A program made the translations under genes and the position numbers. Positions 33,829 through 42,337 of a stretch of 64,000 nt of DNA are shown piece after piece. The notes beneath the pieces were generated by a model. The model was not told the DNA's origin. It worked only from the letters and a program-made list of their open reading frames with translations, and made no database searches. Source of the stretch: Actinomycetes bacterium (lineage in GTDB: Bacteria; Actinomycetota; Acidimicrobiia; Acidimicrobiales; Bog-793); assembly GCA_021798985.1 (NCBI GenBank), contig JAJZBI010000003.1, forward strand, positions 60,861 to 124,860, read 5' to 3'. Position 1 is the first letter of the stretch, and each line of letters opens with the position of its first letter.

Positions 33829-34488
33829 TCAGGCCTTGGCCTTCTTGGTGCTCGAGGGCTTCTTCGCCGGCAGCGGCGCCAGCGCGGCGTAGGTTGCCTT
33901 GGTCACCGGATGGGTGACCGTCGCCCCCGAGGGCGTGTAGTTGTAGGGGATCGGCCCGAAACCCTCGCCGCTCAGGCGGAAGTCGATCGCGTCGATGTGG
34001 AACGCGACGTGGCTGATCAAGGTGTAGACGATCTGGGCGAGCGCCGTGTAGAGCGTCGGGCCGAAGAGCGTCGAGAACGAGGCGTAGTCGAGGTTGACGC
34101 GCGCCAGGCCGTGGCGGAGGACGATCCGCACCTGGGGCGAGGGCGGCACGGAGTTGGTGAGGTCCTTCTCGCTCGCCGTCGGTGGCCCAGCCAACAAGCC
34201 GACCGCGACGGTCGGGGTGAGCTTGGTCGCGGTCCACGGCCGGGGCACCGGCACGAGATGGCCGTCGTGGCCGACGAGATAGACCTGGAGCTCTTTGGAC
34301 GAGGGCACCTTGGGCGGCACCGTCGTCGTCGTCGGGGTCGTCGTGGTGGAGCCGCCCTGGGGCGGCACGGTGAGGTTCGGCGGCAGGCCGACGGCGGTCG
34401 GGCTGGTGGGCACGCCGCAGCCACCGAGGCCGATCGCGAGCGCGCCGAGGGCGCCGAGCACCCCGAGGTGGCGTGGGCGCGTCCTCAA
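33829..34488 (-). CDS. GerMN-domain lipoprotein, LpqB-like
   Basis: 219-residue exported lipoprotein. It has a basic start, a hydrophobic stretch (about 10-22) and a lipobox L-G-G-C at about 22-25. A Thr/Pro-rich linker follows and then a GerMN-type domain (the V-L-R-H-G-L-A-R-V-N-L-D region, then a helical stretch). Actinobacterial LpqB proteins sit downstream of mtrB and bind MtrB; they also carry a C-terminal propeller, which is absent here. TTG 34488 overlaps the kinase stop (TTGA), so it is coupled to it. GerMN proteins also occur in spore germination, but the context here favours LpqB. Confidence 0.75.
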   Translation of the reverse strand: MRTRPRHLGVLGALGALAIGLGGCGVPTSPTAVGLPPNLTVPPQGGSTTTTPTTTTVPPKVPSSKELQVYLVGHDGHLVPVPRPWTATKLTPTVAVGLLAGPPTASEKDLTNSVPPSPQVRIVLRHGLARVNLDYASFSTLFGPTLYTALAQIVYTLISHVAFHIDAIDFRLSGEGFGPIPYNYTPSGATVTHPVTKATYAALAPLPAKKPSSTKKAKA

Positions 34489-36080
34489 CTCGACCGCCCT
34501 GCGCCGGAGCGTCCGCGCTCGCCGCCCCGCCCCGCGCGCTTGGACAAGGGTGCCGCCGCCTCGTCGGCCGGTTCGGCCTCGGTGGCCGCGTCCTCGCCGA
34601 CTCCGGGCGGCGCGAGCGGCAGCTCGATGACAAAGCGGGAGCCGCCTTCTTCGCGCCCTTCGACCCACACCCGGCCGCCGTGCAGCTTGACGTGCTCGAG
34701 CACGAGGGAGAGGCCGAGGCCGGTCCCCCCGCCCGTGCCCCGGCTGCCGGCGGCCACCGAGCCGCGGGCGAAGCGCTCGAAGATGCGTTCGCGCTCAGCG
34801 GGGGGGATCCCCGGCCCGGCGTCCTCGACGCCGATGCGGACGCTCGCGTCGCGCGCGGTGGCGGTGACCTTGGTGGCACCGCCGGCGTAGCGCTCGGCGT
34901 TCTCGATCAGGTTGGCGAGGATCCGCTCAAAGCGCCGCTTGTCGACGATCACCTTGCGCGACTCGACCGCCGGGTCGATCTCGAGCGGGATCGGCTCGCG
35001 GCTCGAGGTGCTGACCGAGCGCCGCAGGACCTCGCCGACGAGCACGACGCTCGCCTGGAAGTCTGCCGAGCCGGCATCGAGGCGGGAGATCTCGAGCAGC
35101 TCACCGACCATGCGCTGGAAGCGCCGGACCTCGTCGCTCACGAGCTGCAGGGCTTGGCGGGACCGCTCGGGGAGCTCGTCGCGGCGCGCCTCGATGACCG
35201 ACAGGGACGTCGCGAGCGTCGTGAGCGGCGAGCGCAGCTCGTGGCTGACGTCGGAGGTGAAGCGGGCGTCGCGCTCGATGCGCTGCTGGAGGCGGTCCAC
35301 CATCCGGTTGAACGACGAGGCGAGCACGGCGAGGTCGGGGGCGTCGCCGGTCTCGAGGCGCGTGCCCAGCCGGCCGCTGGCGATCGCGAGGGCCGCCTGG
35401 GAGACCTCCCGCAGCGGCCGCAGGGCGAAGCCGGCGGCCCAGCGCCCGACGACCGCCCCCGCCAGCGTGGTGACGAGGCCGGCGACCGCCAGCGCGACGA
35501 GGATGATGCGCAAGGTGCGCGCCGTCTGCTCGAGCGAGAAGGACTCGACGAAGGTGGCCTTCAGGTCGCTCACCGGCACGGCGACGGCCACCCAGGGGTT
35601 CCCGCCGTAGTTGAAGACCTGGTAGGCAGGCTCGTCGAAGGACTCCACGCGGCCCTTCAGCGAAGCGGGCAGCAGCGAGGTGAACTCGGGGTTGGCGTTG
35701 GTCCAGCTGGCGTCGGTGCGCGAGTAGTAGAACGCGACCGCCGGGGGTGTCGTGCTCGTCGAGGTCGCCCCTGTCGGCGAGGCGTTCACCGCCGCCTCGT
35801 CGATCGTCAAGATCGCCAGCAGCGGGTCGACCGGCGTGCTGCCCGTCACCATGTTGTCGAGCTGCCCCGCCCCCGCCAGGGCCTCCTTCTGGAAGGCGGT
35901 GAGCTGCTGGCTGACGATCTGGGAGCGCGTCGTGAAGTAGGTGATGCCGGCGATCGCGCTCGAGAGCACCAACGCGCCGAGCGCGAAGCCCAAGGTGATG
36001 CGGGCGCGCAGGCTGAGGTGTAGGGCGCGCCGGTGCGATCGGCGGACGCGGGGCGCGGGCGGCGGCGGCGCCGCGCCCAT
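34485..36080 (-). CDS. mtrB: Sensor histidine kinase, MtrB-like
   Basis: Membrane sensor kinase, 531 residues. Two transmembrane helices (about 28-49 and 190-212) enclose an extracytoplasmic sensor of about 140 residues. A HAMP domain follows, then the dimerisation/phosphoacceptor helix with H280 in S-D-V-S-H-E-L-R-S-P. The ATPase domain has N-L-I-E-N-A-E-R-Y (N-box), D-A-G-P-G-I (G1), F-E-R-F and G-G-G-T-G-L-G-L. The Ala/Glu/Arg tail is disordered. Its ATG overlaps the regulator stop (TGATG). In mycobacteria MtrAB controls cell division and cell-wall genes; the same role is inferred. Confidence 0.88.
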   Translation of the reverse strand: MGAAPPPPAPRVRRSHRRALHLSLRARITLGFALGALVLSSAIAGITYFTTRSQIVSQQLTAFQKEALAGAGQLDNMVTGSTPVDPLLAILTIDEAAVNASPTGATSTSTTPPAVAFYYSRTDASWTNANPEFTSLLPASLKGRVESFDEPAYQVFNYGGNPWVAVAVPVSDLKATFVESFSLEQTARTLRIILVALAVAGLVTTLAGAVVGRWAAGFALRPLREVSQAALAIASGRLGTRLETGDAPDLAVLASSFNRMVDRLQQRIERDARFTSDVSHELRSPLTTLATSLSVIEARRDELPERSRQALQLVSDEVRRFQRMVGELLEISRLDAGSADFQASVVLVGEVLRRSVSTSSREPIPLEIDPAVESRKVIVDKRRFERILANLIENAERYAGGATKVTATARDASVRIGVEDAGPGIPPAERERIFERFARGSVAAGSRGTGGGTGLGLSLVLEHVKLHGGRVWVEGREEGGSRFVIELPLAPPGVGEDAATEAEPADEAAAPLSKRAGRGGERGRSGAGRSS

Positions 36081-36775
36081 CAGGGGGCCAGCTTGTAGCC
36101 GAGCCCGCGCACCGTGAGGACGTGGCGCGGGTTCGCCGGGTCGAGCTCGACCTTGGTCCGCAGGCGGCGCACGTGGACGTCGACGAGGCGCCCGTCGCCG
36201 AAGTAGTCATAGCTCCAGACCCGCTCGAGCAGCTGCTCGCGCGACAGGACCTTGCCGGCGTTCGCCGCCAGCTCGCAGAGCAGGAGGAACTCGGTCCGCG
36301 TGAGGTGGACCTCCTCGCCCGAGAGGCGGACGACGCCGGCCTCGGGCTCGATCTCGAGCTCGCCGAAGCTGAGCGATCCAGGGCCGCTCTCGCTGTTGCG
36401 GGCGCGGCGCAACAGCGCCCGGATGCGCGCCGCCAGCTCCTTTGGCTCGAAGGGCTTGGTGACGTAGTCATCGGCGCCGGCCTCGAGGCCGGCCACGATG
36501 TCGTGGGTGTCGGTGCGCGCCGTCACCATGATGATCGGGACCGCGCTGTGGCGCCGCAGCTCCCGGCAGGCGGCAAAGCCGTCCATGCCCGGCAGCATGA
36601 TGTCGACGATCAGCAGGTCGAAGGGGATCTGACCCGGTGCGCAGAGCTCGAGCGCCTGCTCGCCGCTCGCCGCCTCGGACAGCTCGTAGCCCTCGTCTTC
36701 GAGCGCGAGGCGCATCGAGGTGCGAATCCGCTCATCGTCCTCGACGAGGAGGATGTGGCCCGACATGTCGGTCAT
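36080..36775 (-). CDS. mtrA: Response regulator, OmpR/PhoB type, MtrA-like
   Basis: DNA-binding response regulator, 231 residues. Receiver domain: acidic pair E-D-D at 12-14, phosphoacceptor D58 in L-L-I-V-D-I-M-L-P-G, switch T in M-V-T-A-R, and K near 107 in Y-V-T-K-P-F. The winged-helix output (about 135-231) has L-T-R-T-E-F-L-L-L and the recognition segment V-D-V-H-V-R-R-L-R. ATG 36775 or a second ATG three codons later (36766) may start the protein. Upstream TAGGCT (36820-36825, minus) and a 7-bp palindrome are probable control elements. It heads the regulator-kinase-lipoprotein operon. Confidence 0.9.
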   Translation of the reverse strand: MTDMSGHILLVEDDERIRTSMRLALEDEGYELSEAASGEQALELCAPGQIPFDLLIVDIMLPGMDGFAACRELRRHSAVPIIMVTARTDTHDIVAGLEAGADDYVTKPFEPKELAARIRALLRRARNSESGPGSLSFGELEIEPEAGVVRLSGEEVHLTRTEFLLLCELAANAGKVLSREQLLERVWSYDYFGDGRLVDVHVRRLRTKVELDPANPRHVLTVRGLGYKLAP

Positions 36776-36796
36776 TGTCTCTCAGTCCACCCCTTG

Positions 36797-36815
36797 GTGC
36801 CGACCAGATCGGCAC
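36797..36815. promoter_or_regulatory. 7-bp inverted repeat between the regulator and Xer genes
   Basis: GTGCCGA (36797-36803) and TCGGCAC (36809-36815) are exact complements around 5 nt. The repeat lies near the likely transcription start of the regulator operon and in the -35 zone of the Xer gene. It could be an operator for either side. Confidence 0.45.
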
Positions 36816-36819
36816 ACGG

Positions 36820-36829
36820 AGCCTACGAT
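36820..36829. promoter_or_regulatory. Overlapping divergent -10 boxes
   Basis: AGCCTACGAT contains TAGGCT on the minus strand (36820-36825, for the regulator) and TACGAT on the plus strand (36824-36829, for the Xer gene). They share two base pairs, so the two promoters should compete. TACGAT is 6 nt before GTG 36836. Confidence 0.45.
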
Positions 36830-36835
36830 CTCGCC

Positions 36836-37720
36836 GTGGCCTGGCAGCTCGAGGAGTTCGTGGCCTCGCTCACGGGGTGCGCGCCGGCCACGGTGCGCGC
36901 CTATCGCAGCGACCTCGAGGGCTTTTTCGACTGGGCCGGGCGTGCCGGGACGCTCGGCCCCGAGGCGGTCGACCGCCTCCTGCTCCGGCGCTACCTCGCC
37001 TACCTCGCCACCCGACGCCTCGCCCGCGGCTCGCTCGCCCGCAAGGCGGCGGCGCTGCGCCGCTACTTCTCCTGGTGCCGGCGGCGCGGCCTGATCGGCG
37101 AGGACCCCTCGCGCCGCCTCAGCGTGCCGGGGGGCCCCGAACGCCTGCCCCGCGTGCTCAACGCGAGCGAGCTCGACGCGCTCTTGGACGGCGCCAGCGA
37201 GCCGGCAGCGGGCGATCCGGTGGCGCTCGCCTCGGCGCGGCGCGACGACGCCGTCGTGGAGCTGCTGTATGGCGCCGGGCTGCGCGTCAGCGAGTGCTGC
37301 TCGCTCGACCTCGGTGACGTCGATTTGCGCCGCGGCGAGCTCGTCGCGTTCGGCAAGGGCGCGAAGCAGCGGCGGTTGCCGATCGGCGAGCCCGCCGTGA
37401 GCGCGGTGGCGTCCTGGCTCGACCACCGGGCGGCGCTGATGCGCGAGGACAGCCCGGCCGCTGCCTTGTTCTTCAACCGGCGGGGCCGTCGCCTCGGCCC
37501 TCGCGACGTCTACCGGATCGTGCAGGCGCGCTCGGTGGTGCCGACGCACCCCCACGCGCTCCGCCACAGCTACGCGACGCACCTGCTCGACCACGGGGCC
37601 GACCTGCGCGTGGTGCAGGAGCTGCTCGGACACGCGAGCCTGTCGACCACCCAGGTGTACACGCACGTGTCGCGAGAGCGGCTGGCGGCCGTCTACCGCC
37701 AGGCACACCCACGGGCCTGA
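36836..37720 (+). CDS. Tyrosine recombinase, XerC/XerD family
   Basis: Site-specific recombinase, 294 residues, full length. SAM-like N-terminal DNA-binding domain about 1-95. Catalytic residues are R150 in G-A-G-L-R-V-S-E, K175, H240-x-x-R243 in H-A-L-R-H-S-Y-A-T-H, H266 in L-G-H-A-S-L-S-T-T, and nucleophile Y275. Chromosomal Xer proteins resolve dimers at dif with FtsK; integrases of mobile elements look alike, but the position upstream of rpsB, as in other actinobacteria, favours a housekeeping Xer. GTG 36836 with TACGAT 6 nt upstream suggests a leaderless start. XerC versus XerD cannot be decided from this window. Confidence 0.9.
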   Translation: MAWQLEEFVASLTGCAPATVRAYRSDLEGFFDWAGRAGTLGPEAVDRLLLRRYLAYLATRRLARGSLARKAAALRRYFSWCRRRGLIGEDPSRRLSVPGGPERLPRVLNASELDALLDGASEPAAGDPVALASARRDDAVVELLYGAGLRVSECCSLDLGDVDLRRGELVAFGKGAKQRRLPIGEPAVSAVASWLDHRAALMREDSPAAALFFNRRGRRLGPRDVYRIVQARSVVPTHPHALRHSYATHLLDHGADLRVVQELLGHASLSTTQVYTHVSRERLAAVYRQAHPRA

Positions 37721-37725
37721 GGGGC

Positions 37726-37843
37726 TAGCATTGCCCGGGGCCAATCCGGGCCCCTGTATTCGTCCGTCTGCGCGTCCCCACGGTCGCCCCGCAACGGGGT
37801 GTAGCGCGCCGACTCACCAAGAACCGTTGGGAAGGAGCCAGCT
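37726..37843 (+). promoter_or_regulatory. Promoter and structured leader of rpsB
   Basis: TAGCAT (37726-37731) is a -10 box; the leader to GTG 37844 is about 105 nt. Two hairpins are visible: GGGGCC/GGCCCC (37737-37742 with 37749-37754), followed by TGTATT, which could end the xer transcript, and CCCCG/CGGGG (37787-37799). GAAGGAG at 37831-37837 is the ribosome-binding site. A long leader would suit S2 autoregulation, but this is inference. Confidence 0.45.
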
Positions 37844-38647
37844 GTGGCTGTCGTCACCATGAAGCAACTGCTCGAGGCGGGCGTGCACTTCGGGCACCAG
37901 ACCCGCCGGTGGAACCCGAAGATGAAGCGCTTCCTCTACGGCGAGCGCAACGGGATCTACATCATCGACTTGCACCAGACCCTGACCCTGCTCGAGCGCG
38001 CCTACTCCTATGTGCGCGACCTCGTCGCCGAGGGCGGCACGGTCATGTTCGTCGGGACCAAAAAGCAGACCCAGGACCCCGTCGCCGAGTTCGCCAGCCA
38101 GTGCGGCATGCCCTATGTGAACGAGCGCTGGCTCGGCGGCATGCTCACCAACTTCCAGACGATCGCCGGGCGTGTGCGCAAGCTGTCGGAGCTCGAGAGC
38201 GCCCGCAGCTCTGGTGAGTTCGACGCGATGCCGAAGAAGGAAGCGCTGTTGTTGTCGCGCGAGCTCGAGAAGCTCGAGCGCAACCTCGGCGGCATCCGGC
38301 GCCTCAACCGCCTGCCCGATGCCATCTTCGTGATCGACACGAAAAAGGAGCACATCGCGGTGACCGAGGCGCGAAAGCTCGGCCTCCCCGTCGTCGCCGT
38401 GGTCGACACCAACTGCGACCCCGACATCATCAACTACGTCATCCCCGGCAACGACGACGCGATCCGCTCGGGTCGCTTGATGTGCCGGGTGATCGCCGAT
38501 GCGGTCAACGAGGGCCGCTACATCTACTCAAAGCGCGCCGCCTCCCGCCTGCAGGGCGAGGGCGCCGGGCGCGCCAACCCCGCGGCCGCCGGCGCCGCTG
38601 CGGATTCTTCGACGCCCGTCGCCGCCGGCGCGACGGTGGAGGGCTGA
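37844..38647 (+). CDS. rpsB: 30S ribosomal protein S2
   Basis: Small-subunit protein, 267 residues. [17 protein letters not shown] and the later [11 protein letters not shown] and D-T-N-C-D-P[13 protein letters not shown] motifs are diagnostic. An Ala/Gly-rich tail of about 35 residues follows the core. GTG 37844 has GAAGGAG seven bases upstream. It starts the rpsB-tsf-pyrH-frr translation operon. Confidence 0.97.
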   Translation: MAVVTMKQLLEAGVHFGHQTRRWNPKMKRFLYGERNGIYIIDLHQTLTLLERAYSYVRDLVAEGGTVMFVGTKKQTQDPVAEFASQCGMPYVNERWLGGMLTNFQTIAGRVRKLSELESARSSGEFDAMPKKEALLLSRELEKLERNLGGIRRLNRLPDAIFVIDTKKEHIAVTEARKLGLPVVAVVDTNCDPDIINYVIPGNDDAIRSGRLMCRVIADAVNEGRYIYSKRAASRLQGEGAGRANPAAAGAAADSSTPVAAGATVEG

Positions 38648-38652
38648 CTGGC

Positions 38653-39453
38653 ATGGCTGAGGTAACCGCCAAGGACGTGGCTGAGCTGCGCCGCCGAACC
38701 GGCGCCGGCATCTTGGATGCCCGCCGGGCGCTGCTCGAGAGCGACGCCGACATGGACAAGGCCACGAAGTGGCTGCGCGAGCAGGGTCTCGCCGGCGTCT
38801 CCAAGCGCGGGGAGCGCGAGCGCGCCGAGGGCGCCGTCTCGGTCGTCGTCACCGGCAAGGGCCGCCTCGGCGCGATCGTGGCGCTCGAGTGCGAGACCGA
38901 CTTCGTGGCCAAGTCGGCCGACTTCGTCCGCCTCGTCGACACCCTCGCCGAGAAGCTGGCGAGCGACGGCGAGGGGGCGATCGAGGCGCTGAAGGGCGAG
39001 ATCGAGCAGCTCCAGATCACCTTGAAGGAGAACATCGCGGTCGGCCGCCACGTGCGCTTCGAGGCAGGCGAGGGCGCGATCTTGGAGAGCTACCTGCACG
39101 TGCAGAACGGCCGTGGTGTGAATGGCGTCCTCGTCGAGCTGGCCGGCGGCAACGCCGAGATCGCCCACGACATCGCGGTGAGCATCGCCTTCTCGCGCCC
39201 GGAGTACCTGCGGCGCGAGGACGTCCCGGCGGACGCGATCGCGGCCGAGCGCGCCACGATCGAGACGATCGCCCGCAACGAGAACAAGCCCGAGGCCCAG
39301 CTCGAAAAGATCATCGAGGGACGACTGAACGGCTGGTTCCGCGAGCGCGTCCTGCTCGAGCAGCCCTTCGCCAAGGACGACAAGAAGTCGATCGCCCAGG
39401 TGCTCGGGGGCGCCGAGATCCGCCGCTTCGCCCAGGTGGTCACGGGGGCGTGA
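38653..39453 (+). CDS. tsf: Elongation factor Ts
   Basis: Guanine-nucleotide exchange factor for EF-Tu, 266 residues. The N-terminal UBA-like part K-D-V-A-E-L-R-R-R-T-G-A-G-I-L-D-A and the core V-A-L-E-C-E-T-D-F-V-A motif are intact, with the C-terminal dimerisation module also present. It is preceded by rpsB and overlaps pyrH by GTGA at 39450. Confidence 0.97.
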   Translation: MAEVTAKDVAELRRRTGAGILDARRALLESDADMDKATKWLREQGLAGVSKRGERERAEGAVSVVVTGKGRLGAIVALECETDFVAKSADFVRLVDTLAEKLASDGEGAIEALKGEIEQLQITLKENIAVGRHVRFEAGEGAILESYLHVQNGRGVNGVLVELAGGNAEIAHDIAVSIAFSRPEYLRREDVPADAIAAERATIETIARNENKPEAQLEKIIEGRLNGWFRERVLLEQPFAKDDKKSIAQVLGGAEIRRFAQVVTGA

Positions 39454-40256
39454 GCGCCGCTGGCCCGGGGAGCGCCGGGCCAAAGGGCGCCGAGGTGCAC
39501 CCGTCGGGGACGTTGCCCGCCATCGCGGTGGACCCGTCTCGGCGCTGGCGCCGTGCCGTGCTCAAGATCTCGGGCGAGGCGCTCGCCAGTGAGGCGAACA
39601 ACGAGACGATCGACGCCACGGTCGTGCGCCGCATGGCCAAGGAGATCGCCGAGAGCGTCATGGAGCTCGGCACCGAGCTCGCGGTGATGGTCGGCGGCGG
39701 CAACATCTGGCGCGGCAGCACCGGCCAGGGCGAGGGCATCGACCGGGCGACCTCGGACACGATGGGCATGCTCGGCACGGTGATCAACGCGCTCGCCCTC
39801 CAGGACGCGATCGAGCGCGAGGGCCAGCCGACGCGGGTGCTCTCGGCGATCTCGATGGCCGAGGTGTGCGAGCCCTACATCCGCCGTCGGGCGGTGCGCC
39901 ACCTGGAGAAGGGTCGGGTCGTGATCTTCGCGGCAGGCATGGGCCAGCCCTACTTCACCACCGACACCCCGGCCGCGCTGCGGGCTGCTGAGATCGAGGC
40001 GCAGGTCATCTTGAAGGGAACCCATTCGGGCGTCGATGGCGTCTATGACGCCGACCCCCGCCTGCACCAAGGGGCCCAGCGCTTCGACGAGATCGGCTTC
40101 ATGGAGGTCGTGGCGCGCGACCTGCGGGTGATGGACCTCACGGCGATCACCTTCTGTCGCGACAACCGGCTGCCGATCCTCGTGTTCGACCTGATGACCC
40201 CCGGCAACATCCGCACCGCGCTCAGCGGCGAGGCGATAGGTACGCTGATTCGATGA
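39450..40256 (+). CDS. pyrH: UMP kinase
   Basis: Hexameric kinase making UDP for pyrimidine synthesis, 268 residues. A Pro/Ala-rich N-terminal extension of about 33 residues precedes R-A-V-L-K-I-S-G-E-A. V-G-G-G-N-I-W-R-G and D-x-M-G-M-L-G-T-V-I-N are the substrate and ATP loops; G-V-D-G-V-Y-D-A-D-P follows. The start is GTG 39450 (overlap with tsf). Its stop overlaps frr (ATGA). TACGCT at 40241-40246 is inside this gene and 6 nt before the frr ATG; it may be an internal promoter. Confidence 0.95.
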   Translation: MSAAGPGSAGPKGAEVHPSGTLPAIAVDPSRRWRRAVLKISGEALASEANNETIDATVVRRMAKEIAESVMELGTELAVMVGGGNIWRGSTGQGEGIDRATSDTMGMLGTVINALALQDAIEREGQPTRVLSAISMAEVCEPYIRRRAVRHLEKGRVVIFAAGMGQPYFTTDTPAALRAAEIEAQVILKGTHSGVDGVYDADPRLHQGAQRFDEIGFMEVVARDLRVMDLTAITFCRDNRLPILVFDLMTPGNIRTALSGEAIGTLIR

Positions 40257-40825
40257 CCGACGGCTCACTGGTGGAAGCGGCCCTCGAGGACACGCGGGAG
40301 AAGATGGCGCGGGCCGTCGAGCACGCCCGGGCCGAGTTCGCCGCCGTGCGCACCGGGCGAGCCGCCCCCGCCCTGGTCGAGCGCCTGCGTGTCGACTACT
40401 ACGGCAGCGAGGTGCCCCTCCAGCAGCTTGCCGGCTTCAACGTCCCTGAGGCCCGCGTCCTCATCATCAACCCCTACGACAAGGGCGCGATGAAAGCAAT
40501 CGAGAAGGCGATCCAGCTCGCCGACCTCGGCGTCAACCCGTCGAACGACGGTCAGGTGATCCGGCTCGTCTTCCCCCAGCTCACGGCCGAGCGCCGCAAG
40601 GACCTCGTGAAGGTCGTGCGCCAGCGGGCCGAGGACGCGCGCGTTGCCGTGCGCGGCTGCCGCCGCGCCGCGCGCCACGACCTCGAGGCGCTCGAGAAGG
40701 ACGGCGAGCTGTCCTCAGACGACCTTGAGTGGGCCGAGAAGGAGCTCGAGAAGATCACCCACGAGCGCGTCGGCGAGATCGATCGCCTGCTCGCCCACAA
40801 AGAGCAGGAGCTCCTGGAGGGATGA
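40253..40825 (+). CDS. frr: Ribosome recycling factor
   Basis: Splits the post-termination ribosome with EF-G, 190 residues, standard length. V-R-T-G-R-A-A-P-A-L-V-E-R-L-x-V-D-Y-Y-G-S and V-I-R-L-V-F-P-Q-L-T-A-E-R-R-K-D are diagnostic, and the C-terminal helix is complete. ATG 40253 overlaps the pyrH stop, and its own stop overlaps the cdsA start (ATGA at 40822). Confidence 0.97.
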   Translation: MTDGSLVEAALEDTREKMARAVEHARAEFAAVRTGRAAPALVERLRVDYYGSEVPLQQLAGFNVPEARVLIINPYDKGAMKAIEKAIQLADLGVNPSNDGQVIRLVFPQLTAERRKDLVKVVRQRAEDARVAVRGCRRAARHDLEALEKDGELSSDDLEWAEKELEKITHERVGEIDRLLAHKEQELLEG

Positions 40826-42300
40826 GCGAGCCCCGGGCCAACGAGCGGCCCGGCCGCAACGAGGCCGGAGCACCCCGGCCCGAGCCCGAGCCCGAGGGGC
40901 GAGCCCCTGAGGCAGCGGACGCCCCTGAGGCGCCCGAGCGGGGACCGAGCACCGAGCAGCTGCGCATCACCGCCGTCCAGGCCGCCGTCGCCGCCGGGCT
41001 CGTGCCCTCGACCGGGCGGCGCCCGAGCGAGGACGAGGAGGAGGCGCCCCCGGCGCCCCCGGCGCTGCCGGACTGGACCGACCCCCCGACGGGGCAGATC
41101 CCCCGGGTGCTGATCGACCGCGAGCATCTGGACGAGGACGGTCAGGAGATCGAGCGCCAGATGCGCGGGCCGACCTGGCGCGAGGCCGCCTCGGACTGGG
41201 ACGACGACGCCGACCTCGGGCTGTCGTTCCTCCTCGAGGACGAGGGCGAGGACGAGCCGTCGCCGAAGATCGCTGGCCGCGAGGACACCGCCACCGACCT
41301 CGAGGAGCTCTACGCCGACCTCGACGCCATCGCCCCTCCGGCCGGCCGTCCTGCGCCGGCGAGCGCGCCGCCGGCCTTCGCCCGCGTCGACGAGCCCGCC
41401 GCCGCCACCTCCGAGCCGGCGTTGGCGCCCGACCCGCCCGCCGCCGCGCCCGCCGAGCCCGCCGCCCCGCCACCCACCGCCCACAAGCGCAACCCGGTCG
41501 TCGCCACGGCGACCGGCGTCGGCATCGGGGCGGTGGCACTGGCCTGCTTCTACGGGGGCGCCGCCAGCACCTTGGCGCTTGTCGCCGTCGTGCTCACCCT
41601 GGCCGCCGGCGAGGCCTTCGCCACCTTGCGCCGCGCCGGCCGCCGGCCGCTGACGCTGCTCGGCCTGGCGGCGGTGCCCATGGCGGCCGTCGGTGCCTAC
41701 CTGTGGGGAGCACGAGTGCTCCCCGACGTGCTCGCGGCCAGCTTGATCATCGCCATCGTCGCCACCTTGGCGCGCGGCCGGCGATCCGCGCCGGTGCGCG
41801 ATCTCGGGGCCACCTTCTTCGTGATCACCTGGGTCGGCGTGCCGGGCGTGTTCGCCGCCTTGTTGATCTCCCCGGCGCACTTCCCCGACCGCCACGGCGT
41901 GGCGTTCTGCTTCGCCGCGGTGGCGGTCACCGTTGCCCACGACGTCGGCAGCTACGCGGTCGGCAGCCGCCTCGGCAAGCACCCCCTCGCCGCCCGGGTG
42001 AGCCCGAACAAGACCGTCGAGGGCTTGATCGGTGGCACGGTTGCTGCCGTCGTGGTGGCGCTCGCAGGGACGAGCTTCATCCATCCGATCTCGATGCTCG
42101 CCGCCGGCCTGCTGGCGCTGGTCGTGGCGGTGCTGGCGCCGCTTGGCGACCTCGCCGAGTCCCTGGTCAAGCGGGACACCGGCGTGAAGGACATGGGCCG
42201 CCTCCTGCCCGCGCACGGCGGGGTCTTCGACCGGGTCGACGCGCTGCTGTTCGTGCTGCCCGCCGCCTACGGTCTGTTCACCGCCCTCGCCCTGCGGTGA
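40822..42300 (+). CDS. cdsA: Phosphatidate cytidylyltransferase with a long acidic N-terminal extension
   Basis: Makes CDP-diacylglycerol for phospholipids, membrane-bound, 492 residues. The C-terminal 265 residues carry eight or so hydrophobic segments and the family signature S-L-V-K-R-D-T-G-V-K-D with P-A-H-G-G-V-F-D-R-V-D near the end. The first 230 residues are unusual: disordered, rich in Ala, Pro, Glu and Asp, with a partly ordered part at about 85-165 (W-T-D-P-P-T-G-Q-I-P-R-V-L). That extension is on the cytoplasmic side and may bind a partner. The family is normally about 260-300 residues, so the enzyme is almost doubled. It lies in the usual frr-cdsA-dxr-rseP order. Confidence 0.93.
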   Translation: MSEPRANERPGRNEAGAPRPEPEPEGRAPEAADAPEAPERGPSTEQLRITAVQAAVAAGLVPSTGRRPSEDEEEAPPAPPALPDWTDPPTGQIPRVLIDREHLDEDGQEIERQMRGPTWREAASDWDDDADLGLSFLLEDEGEDEPSPKIAGREDTATDLEELYADLDAIAPPAGRPAPASAPPAFARVDEPAAATSEPALAPDPPAAAPAEPAAPPPTAHKRNPVVATATGVGIGAVALACFYGGAASTLALVAVVLTLAAGEAFATLRRAGRRPLTLLGLAAVPMAAVGAYLWGARVLPDVLAASLIIAIVATLARGRRSAPVRDLGATFFVITWVGVPGVFAALLISPAHFPDRHGVAFCFAAVAVTVAHDVGSYAVGSRLGKHPLAARVSPNKTVEGLIGGTVAAVVVALAGTSFIHPISMLAAGLLALVVAVLAPLGDLAESLVKRDTGVKDMGRLLPAHGGVFDRVDALLFVLPAAYGLFTALALR

Positions 42301-42337
42301 GGCCAGAGCGCGACGACAGCCAAGGAGGCTCTCGGCG

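Noticed and set aside
40241-40252. TACGCT as a promoter for frr
   Set aside because: It has good spacing to ATG 40253 but lies inside pyrH, where codon use could produce it by chance, and frr is coupled to pyrH by ATGA. Left as a note only.
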